This document shows positions 28,380 to 37,316 of a DNA stretch of 64,000 nucleotides, piece after piece. The DNA is from Oscillospiraceae bacterium (GTDB lineage: Bacteria; Bacillota; Clostridia; Oscillospirales; Acutalibacteraceae): NCBI GenBank assembly GCA_902802375.1, contig CADCLS010000003.1, positions 1 through 64,000 of the forward strand, given 5' to 3'. Numbering within the stretch: position 1 is the first letter of the stretch; each line of letters begins with the position of its first letter. Made by a program: the position numbers and the translations under genes. The notes beneath the pieces are model-generated. The model searched no databases. It was not told where the DNA came from and saw only the letters and a program-made list of their open reading frames with translations.

Positions 28380-29081
28380 ATGATAATTTCTAAAGAAGTA
28401 GAAAATATGTGCCCGGTTACTAAGGGTCCGCATCACGGTCCTGCGCCTATTCCGGAAGAGGCAAAGTGGGTACAGGCTAAAGAGATTAAAGACATTTCAG
28501 CGTACACACACGGTGTCGGCTGGTGTGCACCTCAGCAGGGTGCTTGCAAGCTCTCTCTTAATGTTAAAGACGGTATAATCGAGGAGGCTCTTGTTGAGAC
28601 TATCGGTTGCTCGGGTATGACTCATTCGGCAGCTATGGCGGCGGAAATACTCCCGGGTAAAACCATTTTAGAGGCTCTTAATACCGACCTTGTTTGCGAT
28701 GCTATCAATACCGCTATGCGCGAGTTATTTTTACAGATAGTTTACGGTCGTTCACAGTCCGCTTTCTCTGAGGACGGTCTTTCTATCGGTGCCGGTATGG
28801 AGGACCTCGGAAAGGGCGCACGCTCAATGGTAGGTACTATGTACGGCACAAAGGTTAAGGGCGTAAGATACCTTGAAATGACCGAGGGCTATTGCACAAA
28901 AATGGCTCTTGACGAGAATAACGAAGTTATCGGTTATGAGTTTGTTTCTCTCGGTAAAATGACCGATTTCATCAAAAAAGGTATGGAGCCAAATGAGGCT
29001 TATGAGAAGTCTATCGGTCATTACGGCAGATTTAGTGAAGAAGACGGCGCGGTTAAGTATATTGACCCGCGCAAAGAATAA
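28380..29081 (+). CDS. Iron-sulfur cluster assembly scaffold-like protein
   Basis: This 233-residue protein resembles the large NifU/IscU-like scaffold proteins of clostridia. Candidate cluster ligands are C49 and C56 in GWCAPQQGACKL and C77 in TIGCSGMTHS, with further cysteines at 11 and 106 and in EGYCTKMAL. It is longer than classical IscU (about 130 residues). I chose the ATG at 28380; a TTG six codons upstream is less likely. It is followed 14 bases later by the GGGtGRT protein, a pairing I recall from related genomes. Lysine codons are mostly AAG, suggesting high expression. Confidence 0.72.
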   Translation: MIISKEVENMCPVTKGPHHGPAPIPEEAKWVQAKEIKDISAYTHGVGWCAPQQGACKLSLNVKDGIIEEALVETIGCSGMTHSAAMAAEILPGKTILEALNTDLVCDAINTAMRELFLQIVYGRSQSAFSEDGLSIGAGMEDLGKGARSMVGTMYGTKVKGVRYLEMTEGYCTKMALDENNEVIGYEFVSLGKMTDFIKKGMEPNEAYEKSIGHYGRFSEEDGAVKYIDPRKE

Positions 29082-29095
29082 GGAGGAGAGAAGTT

Positions 29096-30106
29096 ATGGC
29101 ACAGTTTGAAGGTTATGAGAGACGCGAGGCCAAGATTCTCGCCGCTTTGAAAAATTACGGCATTTCGTCTATTGATGAGTGCAAGGATATCTGCGACAGC
29201 AAGGGTATTGACCCTTATACAATAGTTGGTGAAACACAGCCGATTTGTTTTGAAAATGCAAAATGGGCATATACTGTAGGCTCTGCTATTGCTATTAAGG
29301 AGGCTGAGCGTACTGGTGATAAGTCTGCGGCGGCAGCGGCGGCTAATATCGGTATCGGCCTGCAGGCTTTCTGTATTCCCGGCTCTGTTGCTGAAAACCG
29401 CAAGGTAGGTCTCGGCCACGGAAACCTCGGCAAGATGCTTTTGTCAGAGGAGACTGAGTGCTTCTGCTTCCTTGCAGGTCACGAGTCATTTGCGGCGGCT
29501 GAGGGCGCTATAAAAATCGCTCTTAACGCTAACAAGGTTCGTAAACAACCGCTTCGCGTAATCCTTAACGGTCTTGGCAAGGACGCCGCTTATATCATTT
29601 CAAGAATAAACGGCTTTACCTATGTTGAAACCGAGTTCGACCCGTACAGTGAAGAAGTAAAAGTTGTATATGAAAAGCCGTTCTCTAATGGCGCCCGTGC
29701 AAATGTTAAATGCTATGGCGCTGATAATGTTCCTGAGGGCGTTGCTATTATGAAGCTTGAAAAGGTTGGCGTTTCAATTACCGGTAACTCCACTAATCCG
29801 ACTCGCTTCCAGCACCCTGTTGCCGGCACATACAAGAAATGGTGCGTTGAAAATGGCGTAAATTATTTCTCTGTTGCTTCCGGCGGCGGCACAGGCAGAA
29901 CGCTTCACCCGGATAATATGGCGGCAGGTCCGTCTTCTTACGGTATGACTGATACTATGGGTCGTATGCACTCTGACGCTCAGTTTGCAGGTTCTTCATC
30001 TGTTCCTGCTCATGTTGAGATGATGGGGCTCATAGGTGCGGGCAACAACCCGATGGTTGGTATGACTGTTGCTTGCGCGGTTGCGGTTGAAGAAGCGCTT
30101 AAGTAA
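29096..30106 (+). CDS. GGGtGRT protein
   Basis: This 336-residue protein has the signature SGGGTGRTLHPDN near residue 262 that gives the family its name; its biochemical function is not established. A glycine- and methionine-rich C-terminal segment (YGMTDTMGRMHSDAQ, GLIGAGNNPMVGM) follows. GGAGGAGAG precedes the ATG. It is cotranscribed with the Fe-S scaffold-like protein and ends at a terminator. The two share the codon style of gapA and nifJ. A role linked to iron-sulfur metabolism is suggested by the neighbour only. Confidence 0.8.
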   Translation: MAQFEGYERREAKILAALKNYGISSIDECKDICDSKGIDPYTIVGETQPICFENAKWAYTVGSAIAIKEAERTGDKSAAAAAANIGIGLQAFCIPGSVAENRKVGLGHGNLGKMLLSEETECFCFLAGHESFAAAEGAIKIALNANKVRKQPLRVILNGLGKDAAYIISRINGFTYVETEFDPYSEEVKVVYEKPFSNGARANVKCYGADNVPEGVAIMKLEKVGVSITGNSTNPTRFQHPVAGTYKKWCVENGVNYFSVASGGGTGRTLHPDNMAAGPSSYGMTDTMGRMHSDAQFAGSSSVPAHVEMMGLIGAGNNPMVGMTVACAVAVEEALK

Positions 30107-30127
30107 TTAAGCGAAAAAATGCTAAGG

Positions 30128-30157
30128 ATATCCACCCGAAAAGGGTGGATATTTTTA
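30128..30157 (+). terminator. Terminator after the GGGtGRT gene
   Basis: A perfect 10-bp stem (30128-30137 with 30143-30152) with a GAAAA loop is followed by TTTT. Confidence 0.85.
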
Positions 30158-30243
30158 TGCTTGAGCGAGGCAATATTATTATCTAAAACCCTCCATATTG
30201 CATAGGATGAATTGGGGAGGATATACCCTGAATGGAGGAAACG

Positions 30244-30459
30244 ATGAACAGATATATGATTGTTACTCCCTCCGTGACTTATGCTCTCAAAGGCCGTGAC
30301 GCATTAAGGCGTCAAGGCTTTAAGGCGAGTGTTGAACGCAGAAATCGCCAAAACGGTGGCAGTTGCGGTTACGGGATAATAACAAGCGGTGACATTTCTA
30401 AAATTGAACGAGCGCTTAAAAGCGCCTCTGTTAAGATAAATGAAGTAATAGATTATTAG
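30244..30459 (+). CDS. DUF3343 (putative Se/S carrier-like) protein
   Basis: This 71-residue protein resembles DUF3343, proposed to be a sulfur or selenium carrier. It starts MNRYMIVTPSVTYALKGRD and contains GGSCGYGI with the cysteine expected of the family. GGAGG five bases before the ATG at 30244 decides the start; the frame opens four codons earlier. A cysteine desulfurase follows about 100 bases downstream, the usual partner, so sulfur or selenium transfer from cysteine is plausible. Confidence 0.78.
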   Translation: MNRYMIVTPSVTYALKGRDALRRQGFKASVERRNRQNGGSCGYGIITSGDISKIERALKSASVKINEVIDY

Positions 30460-30556
30460 TTTTTAGGCGCTGGGTATGCGTTTCGTTTTGATTTGCGGCG
30501 CATACTCAGAGCCGTTTTGTTTTACATCTGACTCTAACTAGAAAAGAGGTGGAATT

Positions 30557-31678
30557 ATGATTAATTTCGATAACGCCGCAACAACGGGTCGAAAGCCGCA
30601 AATGGTGATAAAAGCGGTTAATAACGCGCTTTATAGGTTTTCGGCAAATCCCGGCAGAGGCGGACATAATTTATCCGTTAAAACGGCAGAAGCAGTATAT
30701 TCCGCACGAGAGAAAATTGCCGAATTCTTCGGCGCGTCGGGCGCTGATAGGGTAGTGTTTACGGCTAATTGTACTGCCTCGATAAACTATGTGTTAAAAG
30801 GCTTTTTGCGTAGGGGTGATTATGTTATTACCTCAGATTTAGAGCATAATGCAGTTATGCGTCCGCTTGAAAAAATAGGGGTAAACCGCAGTGCGGCAAA
30901 GGTTGATTTTTTTAATGATGATAATACCGTTAAGAACTTCGAAAGACTTATAACAGACGATACTAAAATGATTTTTTGCACTGCCGCTTCAAATGTTTGC
31001 GGCAAGGCTTTGCCACTGCAAAAAATAGGGGATTTATGCAAAAAAAGAGGTATCGTTTTTGGAGTAGACGCGGCGCAAATGGCAGGGGTTGTGCCTATCG
31101 ATATGAAAAAAATGGGTATAGATTTTTTATGTGTTGCACCGCACAAGGGCCTTTACGCGCCTATGGGAATAGGTGTTCTTATCGCTGAAAAAGACATTGG
31201 CGATACGCTTATTGAAGGAGGAACGGGTACAAACTCTTTGAGTCTCTATCAACCTGATGAATTGCCAGAAAGATACGAAAGCGGCACGATTAATGTGCCT
31301 GCAATTATGGGTACTTCTGCAGGTATAGATTTTGTAAAAGCACATGGAAAAAACGCCTATTTATCGGAAATAAGGCTTGTGAAAAGGCTTTATCACGCAT
31401 TTGATAAAATGCCGCAAATAATACTTTATACGCCTGATATTAAAGAGGGATTTTATATGCCAGTTTTATCCTTTAATGTGAAGAATAAAACCTCTGAGGA
31501 AACGGCGGCATATCTTAACCGTAAGGGCGTTGCGGTAAGAGCAGGACTGCACTGTGCGCCTTCTGCACACAAGCGGCTGGGGACAGTCAATATAGGTACT
31601 GTGAGAATTGCACCGTCATATTTTAACACGGCTTCAGACGCAGACTATCTGATAAAAATATTAAAAGATTATAAATAA
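30557..31678 (+). CDS. Class V aminotransferase / cysteine desulfurase family protein
   Basis: This 373-residue PLP enzyme begins with the family's INFDNAATT. The Schiff-base lysine is K197 in VAPHKGLY, and the persulfide-forming cysteine is C333 in GLHCAPSAHK. It resembles the TIGR01977 group, which often sits beside DUF3343 and selenium-related genes. Neither selD nor a molybdenum hydroxylase is seen nearby, so its acceptor is unclear; the Fe-S scaffold-like protein upstream is a candidate. AGAGGTGG precedes the ATG. Confidence 0.83.
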   Translation: MINFDNAATTGRKPQMVIKAVNNALYRFSANPGRGGHNLSVKTAEAVYSAREKIAEFFGASGADRVVFTANCTASINYVLKGFLRRGDYVITSDLEHNAVMRPLEKIGVNRSAAKVDFFNDDNTVKNFERLITDDTKMIFCTAASNVCGKALPLQKIGDLCKKRGIVFGVDAAQMAGVVPIDMKKMGIDFLCVAPHKGLYAPMGIGVLIAEKDIGDTLIEGGTGTNSLSLYQPDELPERYESGTINVPAIMGTSAGIDFVKAHGKNAYLSEIRLVKRLYHAFDKMPQIILYTPDIKEGFYMPVLSFNVKNKTSEETAAYLNRKGVAVRAGLHCAPSAHKRLGTVNIGTVRIAPSYFNTASDADYLIKILKDYK

Positions 31679-31690
31679 TTAAAAAATCAG

Positions 31691-31719
31691 TTGAATAAAG
31701 AAGAGCGTTATGATAAAAT
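31691..31719 (+). promoter_or_regulatory. cdaA promoter
   Basis: TTGAAT (31691-31696) and TAAAAT (31714-31719) are 17 bases apart, with TGA before the -10. Confidence 0.65.
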
Positions 31720-31755
31720 AAACCTGTATAAAAGTCGGAAGTGAGGGACGAAAAA

Positions 31756-32670
31756 TTGGGCGCCATTATCAGTTTTCTTTCTACAGTTTGGAATCAAATT
31801 GTTTATGCGCTGTCTAACATAAGAGTATTTGATGTTATTGATATTCTTGTAATAGCGTATCTGATTTATAAGGCAATTCAGTTTTTGCGTGAAACCAGGG
31901 CAGGTCAGCTTGCAAAGGGAATAATCGTTTTAGTTGCATTATATCTTGTTGCTAAATGGTTTGAGCTTGCGGTTTTGCGTTGGGTTTTAGCAGTGGTTTT
32001 CAACTCTGCCATAGTTGTTGCTGCCGTTATTTTCCAGCCTGAGCTTCGCAGAATGCTTGAACGGATAGGTCAGATAAATGTAGGCTCAGGTCAGGTGCTT
32101 GACAGTGAAGAGGAACGAACAAAAACCGCTGTTGACAGTATCTGTAAGGCTGCCGGAAATATGAAAGAAAGCAAAACCGGCGCTCTTATAGTTTTTGAGC
32201 GCAAAACTCAGCTCGGTGAAATAATAAATACGGGTACTGTAATTGACGCCAAACCTTCAATGTCAATGGTATGTAATGTTTTTTATCCAAAATCCCCCCT
32301 TCATGACGGCGCCGTCATCGTGCGTGACGGCAGGCTCTACGCCGCAGGTTGTATTTTGCCACTCACGCAGAATAACAACCTATCTCACCATCTCGGCACG
32401 CGCCACCGCGCCGCAATAGGTATGACCGAAAATTCCGATGCGGTAGTGCTTGTGGTATCGGAGGAAACCGGCAATATATCAATTGCATACGACGGTAAAA
32501 TTACTCGCAATTATACTGTGGCAACGGCTTACTCAGAGCTGATTGATAAATTGATAATTACGGATGAGAAAGAAAAGGAAAGCCGTATTGTTGCTGTTCT
32601 CCATAAGGTTTTCCCATGGTTTGCTACGCAGAATAAGAATAAATCGGAGGGTAACGGCGATGAAAATTAA
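31756..32670 (+). CDS. cdaA: Diadenylate cyclase CdaA
   Basis: This roughly 304-residue membrane enzyme makes cyclic di-AMP from two ATP. About three transmembrane helices are followed by the DisA_N catalytic domain with its DGA (LHDGAVIVRDG) and RHR (GTRHRAAIG) motifs. I prefer the TTG at 31756, which follows GAGGG at a good distance and yields MGAIISFL; a GTG at 31741 lacks a proper ribosome binding site. Its stop overlaps the start of cdaR by 11 bases. The usual third gene, glmM, is absent. Confidence 0.92.
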   Translation: MGAIISFLSTVWNQIVYALSNIRVFDVIDILVIAYLIYKAIQFLRETRAGQLAKGIIVLVALYLVAKWFELAVLRWVLAVVFNSAIVVAAVIFQPELRRMLERIGQINVGSGQVLDSEEERTKTAVDSICKAAGNMKESKTGALIVFERKTQLGEIINTGTVIDAKPSMSMVCNVFYPKSPLHDGAVIVRDGRLYAAGCILPLTQNNNLSHHLGTRHRAAIGMTENSDAVVLVVSEETGNISIAYDGKITRNYTVATAYSELIDKLIITDEKEKESRIVAVLHKVFPWFATQNKNKSEGNGDEN

Positions 32671-33982
32671 ATTACCCTTTTCAGCAAAGTTCACAAGGAT
32701 TTTTCTTAACAATAAGTTTGCGGTTGTCTTTTCGCTTATTTTGTCATTTGCGATTTGGTTATCGGTAACAATAAATCAAAATCCTATCCGAGATCAAGTG
32801 TTTTACGATGTTTCGGCAAATATATCGATAGATAATACTGTCGCTAATGATATGGGGCTTGGTATAGTTTCCGATATTGGTTCCCAGAAATTCACGGTTA
32901 CGGTGAGTGGACCCAATTATGTTGTAAGCTCGCTATCGGCAGATGATTTTGTACTGTCGGCGGATGTGTCCTCCGTAAATTCGGCGGGAACTCATACATT
33001 GACGGTTTTCGGTAACCGCAACAGTAATAAAACAGGATATACATTCAGGTCAATTTCTCCCTCGTCAATAAATGTTAAATTTGATTATATTGATTCAAAG
33101 GAGTTACAACTGGCGCCTAAGCTTATAGGTGTCAGTGCTGCAGATGGTCTTGTTGCAGAAGCACCGGTAGTTGCAAATAACGAGCAGAGTGTTATTACAA
33201 TCAAAGGTCCGCGTGCGACTATTGAAAAAATCGCGTCGGCAGGCACATATTATGAGGTTAATAAGACGCTGTCCGCTACGCAGACATTTGATTCGCAGAT
33301 TGTGCTTTACGATGAGGGCGGAAACATTTTATACCGCTATACAGAGGACGGCACAATTCTTGACGGTTCAGGAAACGGTGTACAGAATAATTATTTGTCA
33401 CTGAGCTTTACTTCTGTTAAAGTTACTCAGCCTATTTCTAAGAAAGCGACACTTCCTGTTAAAGTTCTGTTTAATAATTTACCGTCCGGTATGTCAGCTT
33501 CCGATATTGATTACACTGTTGACCACAGCACGGTTACGGTAATAGGAACCCCGGATGTTGTGTCGGCGCTTGACAGTATATCCTTATCTCCAATTAATTT
33601 TACCGAGGTTTCAACCTCTTCAAATAAGTTTGAGATGACGGCGGCGCTTAAAGACGGAGTTCGTATTTTTGACTCCATAGAGTTTTTTACGGTTAATATA
33701 GATACTTCAAAATTCGCCGAAAAGACCGTAACGGTCAGCAGTATTAAATGTGTTGGCCTTGAATCGGGTCTTACAGTAAAGAGCGACGATGTCATTAGAA
33801 ATGTAAAAATTTGCGGACCTAAGAGTGATATATCTGAAATTAAAGCCGCAGATTTATATGCTGCCGCGGATTTAAGCGATAAATCTGTTGGTAGTTATAC
33901 GGTCCCGGTAGTTATAAAATCTGATAAATTCGGTGCTGTATGGCAGGTAGGCAGTTATAGTATTGCGGTCAATATAAAGTAA
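32660..33982 (+). CDS. cdaR: YbbR-domain protein, CdaA regulator
   Basis: This 440-residue protein has one N-terminal transmembrane helix (NNKFAVVFSLILSFAIWLSV, about residues 17-37) and then several extracytoplasmic YbbR-type beta repeats. It matches CdaR, the membrane partner that modulates CdaA. The ATG at 32660 follows GGAGGG and overlaps cdaA, implying translational coupling. The four repeats are recognised by the recurring pattern of a hydrophobic strand with VTVSGP or VTIKGP. Confidence 0.86.
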   Translation: MKIKLPFSAKFTRIFLNNKFAVVFSLILSFAIWLSVTINQNPIRDQVFYDVSANISIDNTVANDMGLGIVSDIGSQKFTVTVSGPNYVVSSLSADDFVLSADVSSVNSAGTHTLTVFGNRNSNKTGYTFRSISPSSINVKFDYIDSKELQLAPKLIGVSAADGLVAEAPVVANNEQSVITIKGPRATIEKIASAGTYYEVNKTLSATQTFDSQIVLYDEGGNILYRYTEDGTILDGSGNGVQNNYLSLSFTSVKVTQPISKKATLPVKVLFNNLPSGMSASDIDYTVDHSTVTVIGTPDVVSALDSISLSPINFTEVSTSSNKFEMTAALKDGVRIFDSIEFFTVNIDTSKFAEKTVTVSSIKCVGLESGLTVKSDDVIRNVKICGPKSDISEIKAADLYAAADLSDKSVGSYTVPVVIKSDKFGAVWQVGSYSIAVNIK

Positions 33983-34042
33983 TTTAATAGTTATAAAGAG
34001 CAGATACCGCCTTTTTGCATAGTATGTGATGAGGTGGTATTT

Positions 34043-34411
34043 GTGATAAAGGCAGTTTTGTTAACCCTTTGTGTTATTTTTGCGTGCCTCGGAATTTGTG
34101 ATTTTGTGCATGCGGTAAAATCGGCGCTTTCTTTGCCTAAAATTAAGCCGAAAAGATACTGTGTGTTTTTTCTGAATTCCGGCTGTGCCGCAGAACAACT
34201 CAGGTTTATTTCCGATAAGCACCGCTGGTACGGGAGTGAATACTACGACGAGCTTGTCGGTATGGTGGATGATTTAAGCGATGTTGAGACGGCGTCTTTA
34301 GAGAGCTTTTGCTACGGCGGTAATATTCACCTTTGCAGGTTTGAAAACATAATCGAGCAGTTAAATTTCTTGGAAACCGGAGAATTTGATGAAGGACAGT
34401 ACGATACATAA
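34043..34411 (+). CDS. Hypothetical single-span membrane protein
   Basis: This 122-residue protein has one N-terminal transmembrane segment (IKAVLLTLCVIFACLGICDF) and a roughly 90-residue soluble domain. The GTG at 34043 follows GAGGTGG at proper spacing. I recognise no family. It sits between cdaR and recD2, and its last bases overlap the recD2 start, so it is expressed with them. The lysine-proline stretch after the helix (KIKPKRYC) suggests the soluble part is cytoplasmic. Confidence 0.65.
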   Translation: MIKAVLLTLCVIFACLGICDFVHAVKSALSLPKIKPKRYCVFFLNSGCAAEQLRFISDKHRWYGSEYYDELVGMVDDLSDVETASLESFCYGGNIHLCRFENIIEQLNFLETGEFDEGQYDT

Positions 34412-36596
34412 AGACGAACATCACCTTAAAGGTACGGTGAACAAAATAACATATCGCAACGACCAAAACGGCTATACTGTGGCGGTAGTGCGTTCGGGCA
34501 GAGAAAATGTTACTGCCGTGGGTATAATGCCGTTTTTGGCGGTGGGAGAGAGCGCTGAATTTGAGGGCGATTATATTGTTCACGCAACCTACGGCAGTCA
34601 GTTTTCCGTAAAAAGCTATGAGCGCAAGACCCCACAAACCTCGGCGGCGATATTAAAGTATTTGTCATCAGGAGCTATAAAGGGTATAGGACAGAGCACC
34701 GCAATAAAAATAGTGGAAAAATTCGGCGCAAATGCGATAAACATAATAGAACATCATCCCGAGGAATTGGCGGAAATAAACGGTATATCACTTAATAAAG
34801 CTATGGCGATTAATTATGAGTATAAACAACAGTTTGGCATTAAGGATATTACTATGCTTCTGTCCCCCTACGGTGTGTCACCCGATAGGTGTGTTAAGAT
34901 TTATAAAACGCTTGGCAGTGAGTGCGCCAAAGCCGTAAAGGACAACCCTTATATACTGTGTAAATATGACCTTGATTTTTCGTTTGAAACGGTTGAAAGA
35001 ATGGCGTTTGATTTTGGTATTCCTCAGGATAATGAGCAACGGCTCAGCGCAGGTATTGAGTATATACTAAGGTCTAATTTGTTGAACGGTCATACCTGCT
35101 TGCCTAAGAAGAAGCTTCTCGCTGTAGCTGCACGACTGCTCGAAAGCGATTATTATCGCCTTGATGATATTTGTGCCAAAATGGTTGCCGGGTTTGTTTT
35201 GTCACTAAAGACCTTAGGCGACGATGAATTTTTATCATTACCCCAGTTTTACTCTGCTGAGGAATATATAGCGGCACGAGTGAAAGCAAGTATGAGTGTG
35301 CACACTCTTGAGCCTATAGATGAGCTTGAAATTGACTATGCTCAAAACAAACGCGGAATAAAATTTGAACAAAAACAGCGTGATGCCATTTGTATGGCGT
35401 TTAGTGAGAATATGATGATACTCACAGGCGGACCGGGCACAGGGAAAACTACCGCCTTGAACGGTATAATTGAGCTTTGCGAGAGGCGAGAATATGATGT
35501 TATCCTCGCGGCTCCTACCGGCAGGGCGGCAAAGCGTATTTCCGAGCTTACCGGCAGGGAGGCTAAAACTATTCACCGTCTTTTGGAGGCTGAGTGGGTG
35601 GATGGTGAAAAAACCCGTTTCGCACGAAACGAGCGAAATCCGCTTAGTTGTGATGTTTTGATTGTGGACGAGGCGTCAATGCTCGATTCACTTTTGTTTG
35701 AATCGCTTATGAGAGCAGTAAAGATTTCTTGCAAAACCATTCTTGTGGGTGATGTGGACCAGTTGCCGAGTATTGGCGCCGGTAATGTGTTGGGTGATTT
35801 GATAGCAAGCGGTATTGTGCCGTTTGTCGCACTTAAAAAGGTTTTTCGTCAGTCAAGCGAGAGCTTGATAATCAGTAATGCGCACGCGATAATAAATAAC
35901 GCTGAGCCGGACCTTACGAGGAAAGACGGTGACTTTTTCTTTATTCCAAAAGCTACGCAAGGTGCAGTTTTGGATACTGTTTCAGAGCTTGCATTAACAA
36001 GGCTTCCTGAGGCTTACGGGTTTGATTCGGTAAAAGATATTGAGGTTTTGTGCCCCTCAAGAAAATTTGAAACCGGAAGTCTTAACTGCAACGGTATTTT
36101 ACAGTATGCATTAAATCCAAATGCGAAAAATGGTGCTAGTATAAGATATAAAGGCGTTCACTTCTATAAAGGCGACAAGGTAATGCAGACAAAGAACAAC
36201 TACGATTTGCAGTGGGAAAAGGCTGACGGTGAATCGGGCTTTGGCGTGTTTAACGGTGATGTGGGGTTTGTTACTTCCGTGAATGCCGCGGCAGGCAGTA
36301 TTTCTGTTTTATATGAGGATAAAACGGTTGTTTACACATCGGAAAATTTATCTGAAATAGAGCTTGCATATGCCGTTACGGTACATAAAAGCCAAGGCAG
36401 TGAGTTTGATTGTGTAATAATGCCGGTGTTTGGCGTGCCCACGCCATTGTGTTACAGGAATTTAATATATACCGCCATTACAAGGGCAAAAAAGCTGTTT
36501 ATTGCAGTAGGCGATAGAGGCACAATTCTTAAAATGTGCGCTAATGATAAAAAAACGCTGAGGTATACTCTGTTAAAGGAGTTTTTGTGCGAATAA
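34389..36596 (+). CDS. recD2: RecD2-type ATP-dependent DNA helicase
   Basis: This 735-residue SF1B helicase unwinds DNA 5' to 3'. The N-terminal OB-like and helix-hairpin-helix region (residues 1-200) distinguishes RecD2 from RecBCD-bound RecD. The helicase core shows LTGGPGTGKTT (Walker A, about residue 345), VDEASMLDS (Walker B), VGDVDQLPSIGAGN (motif III) and VHKSQGSEF near the C-terminus. The ATG at 34389 overlaps the preceding gene and has CGGAG upstream. ComF follows directly. Confidence 0.93.
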   Translation: MKDSTIHKDEHHLKGTVNKITYRNDQNGYTVAVVRSGRENVTAVGIMPFLAVGESAEFEGDYIVHATYGSQFSVKSYERKTPQTSAAILKYLSSGAIKGIGQSTAIKIVEKFGANAINIIEHHPEELAEINGISLNKAMAINYEYKQQFGIKDITMLLSPYGVSPDRCVKIYKTLGSECAKAVKDNPYILCKYDLDFSFETVERMAFDFGIPQDNEQRLSAGIEYILRSNLLNGHTCLPKKKLLAVAARLLESDYYRLDDICAKMVAGFVLSLKTLGDDEFLSLPQFYSAEEYIAARVKASMSVHTLEPIDELEIDYAQNKRGIKFEQKQRDAICMAFSENMMILTGGPGTGKTTALNGIIELCERREYDVILAAPTGRAAKRISELTGREAKTIHRLLEAEWVDGEKTRFARNERNPLSCDVLIVDEASMLDSLLFESLMRAVKISCKTILVGDVDQLPSIGAGNVLGDLIASGIVPFVALKKVFRQSSESLIISNAHAIINNAEPDLTRKDGDFFFIPKATQGAVLDTVSELALTRLPEAYGFDSVKDIEVLCPSRKFETGSLNCNGILQYALNPNAKNGASIRYKGVHFYKGDKVMQTKNNYDLQWEKADGESGFGVFNGDVGFVTSVNAAAGSISVLYEDKTVVYTSENLSEIELAYAVTVHKSQGSEFDCVIMPVFGVPTPLCYRNLIYTAITRAKKLFIAVGDRGTILKMCANDKKTLRYTLLKEFLCE

Positions 36597-37316
36597 ATGA
36601 GAAAGAATACGGTTATAAGTTGTCTATATCCAAATAAATGCGCAGGTTGTGGCGAGATAATAGATGAGGACAAGATGTTTTGCAATTACTGTAGCGCTTT
36701 TATAAATAATATAGATTTCAAAAACTTTTGCACAAAGTGCGGAATGGAAAAAGAAAATTGCCGGTGTAAATACCGTGAATTTCATTTTGAGGGTAATATA
36801 GGGCTTTACAAAAACGAGGGTATTGCCAGAAAGGCTTACTATTCTTATAAACTCGGCAAAAGAAATTATCTTGCTTCGTTTTTTGCCGAGAACGCCGTTA
36901 AAGCCGTAAAATCAGCCTTTGTGAATGTGCCATTCGATGCGGTGTGTGCGGTTCCGACAGCGTTTAGAAGTCGCCTTAAACACGGATTTGACCATAACCG
37001 TACAATCGCACTAAAAATTGCTGAAATTATGAAAACGGAATATATCGACTCAGTGCTTAAAGCCAGGCATTTCCGGCGTTTACAACATAAAAGCACATTC
37101 GCCGAAAGACTTGAAAATGTACGAGGTAAGTATTATACTGTCGGTAGGATAAGCAAAAAGTGCGTATTGTTATTTGACGACATTTATACAACGGGCGCAA
37201 CGCTTGACGAATGCGCTAAGGAGCTTTTGTTTGCAGGCGTCCGTAAAGTGTATTGTGTTTCGGTGCTTATGACAGACAAACGCAAGAAAAAAGAGGTGAC
37301 GAAAAATGGCGACTGA
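36597..37316 (+). CDS. comF: ComF family protein (phosphoribosyltransferase-like)
   Basis: This 239-residue protein has N-terminal cysteine pairs that form a zinc-binding region (C9, C15, C18, MFCNYC, FCTKCG, CRC). A phosphoribosyltransferase fold follows with the PRPP loop LLFDDIYTTGATLDE. ComF proteins contribute to natural DNA uptake in Firmicutes, although the enzymatic substrate is unknown. Its ATG directly follows the recD2 stop and its end overlaps the mreB-like gene by 11 bases. A dprA gene is about 3 kb downstream, but other uptake genes are not in the window. Confidence 0.88.
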   Translation: MRKNTVISCLYPNKCAGCGEIIDEDKMFCNYCSAFINNIDFKNFCTKCGMEKENCRCKYREFHFEGNIGLYKNEGIARKAYYSYKLGKRNYLASFFAENAVKAVKSAFVNVPFDAVCAVPTAFRSRLKHGFDHNRTIALKIAEIMKTEYIDSVLKARHFRRLQHKSTFAERLENVRGKYYTVGRISKKCVLLFDDIYTTGATLDECAKELLFAGVRKVYCVSVLMTDKRKKKEVTKNGD

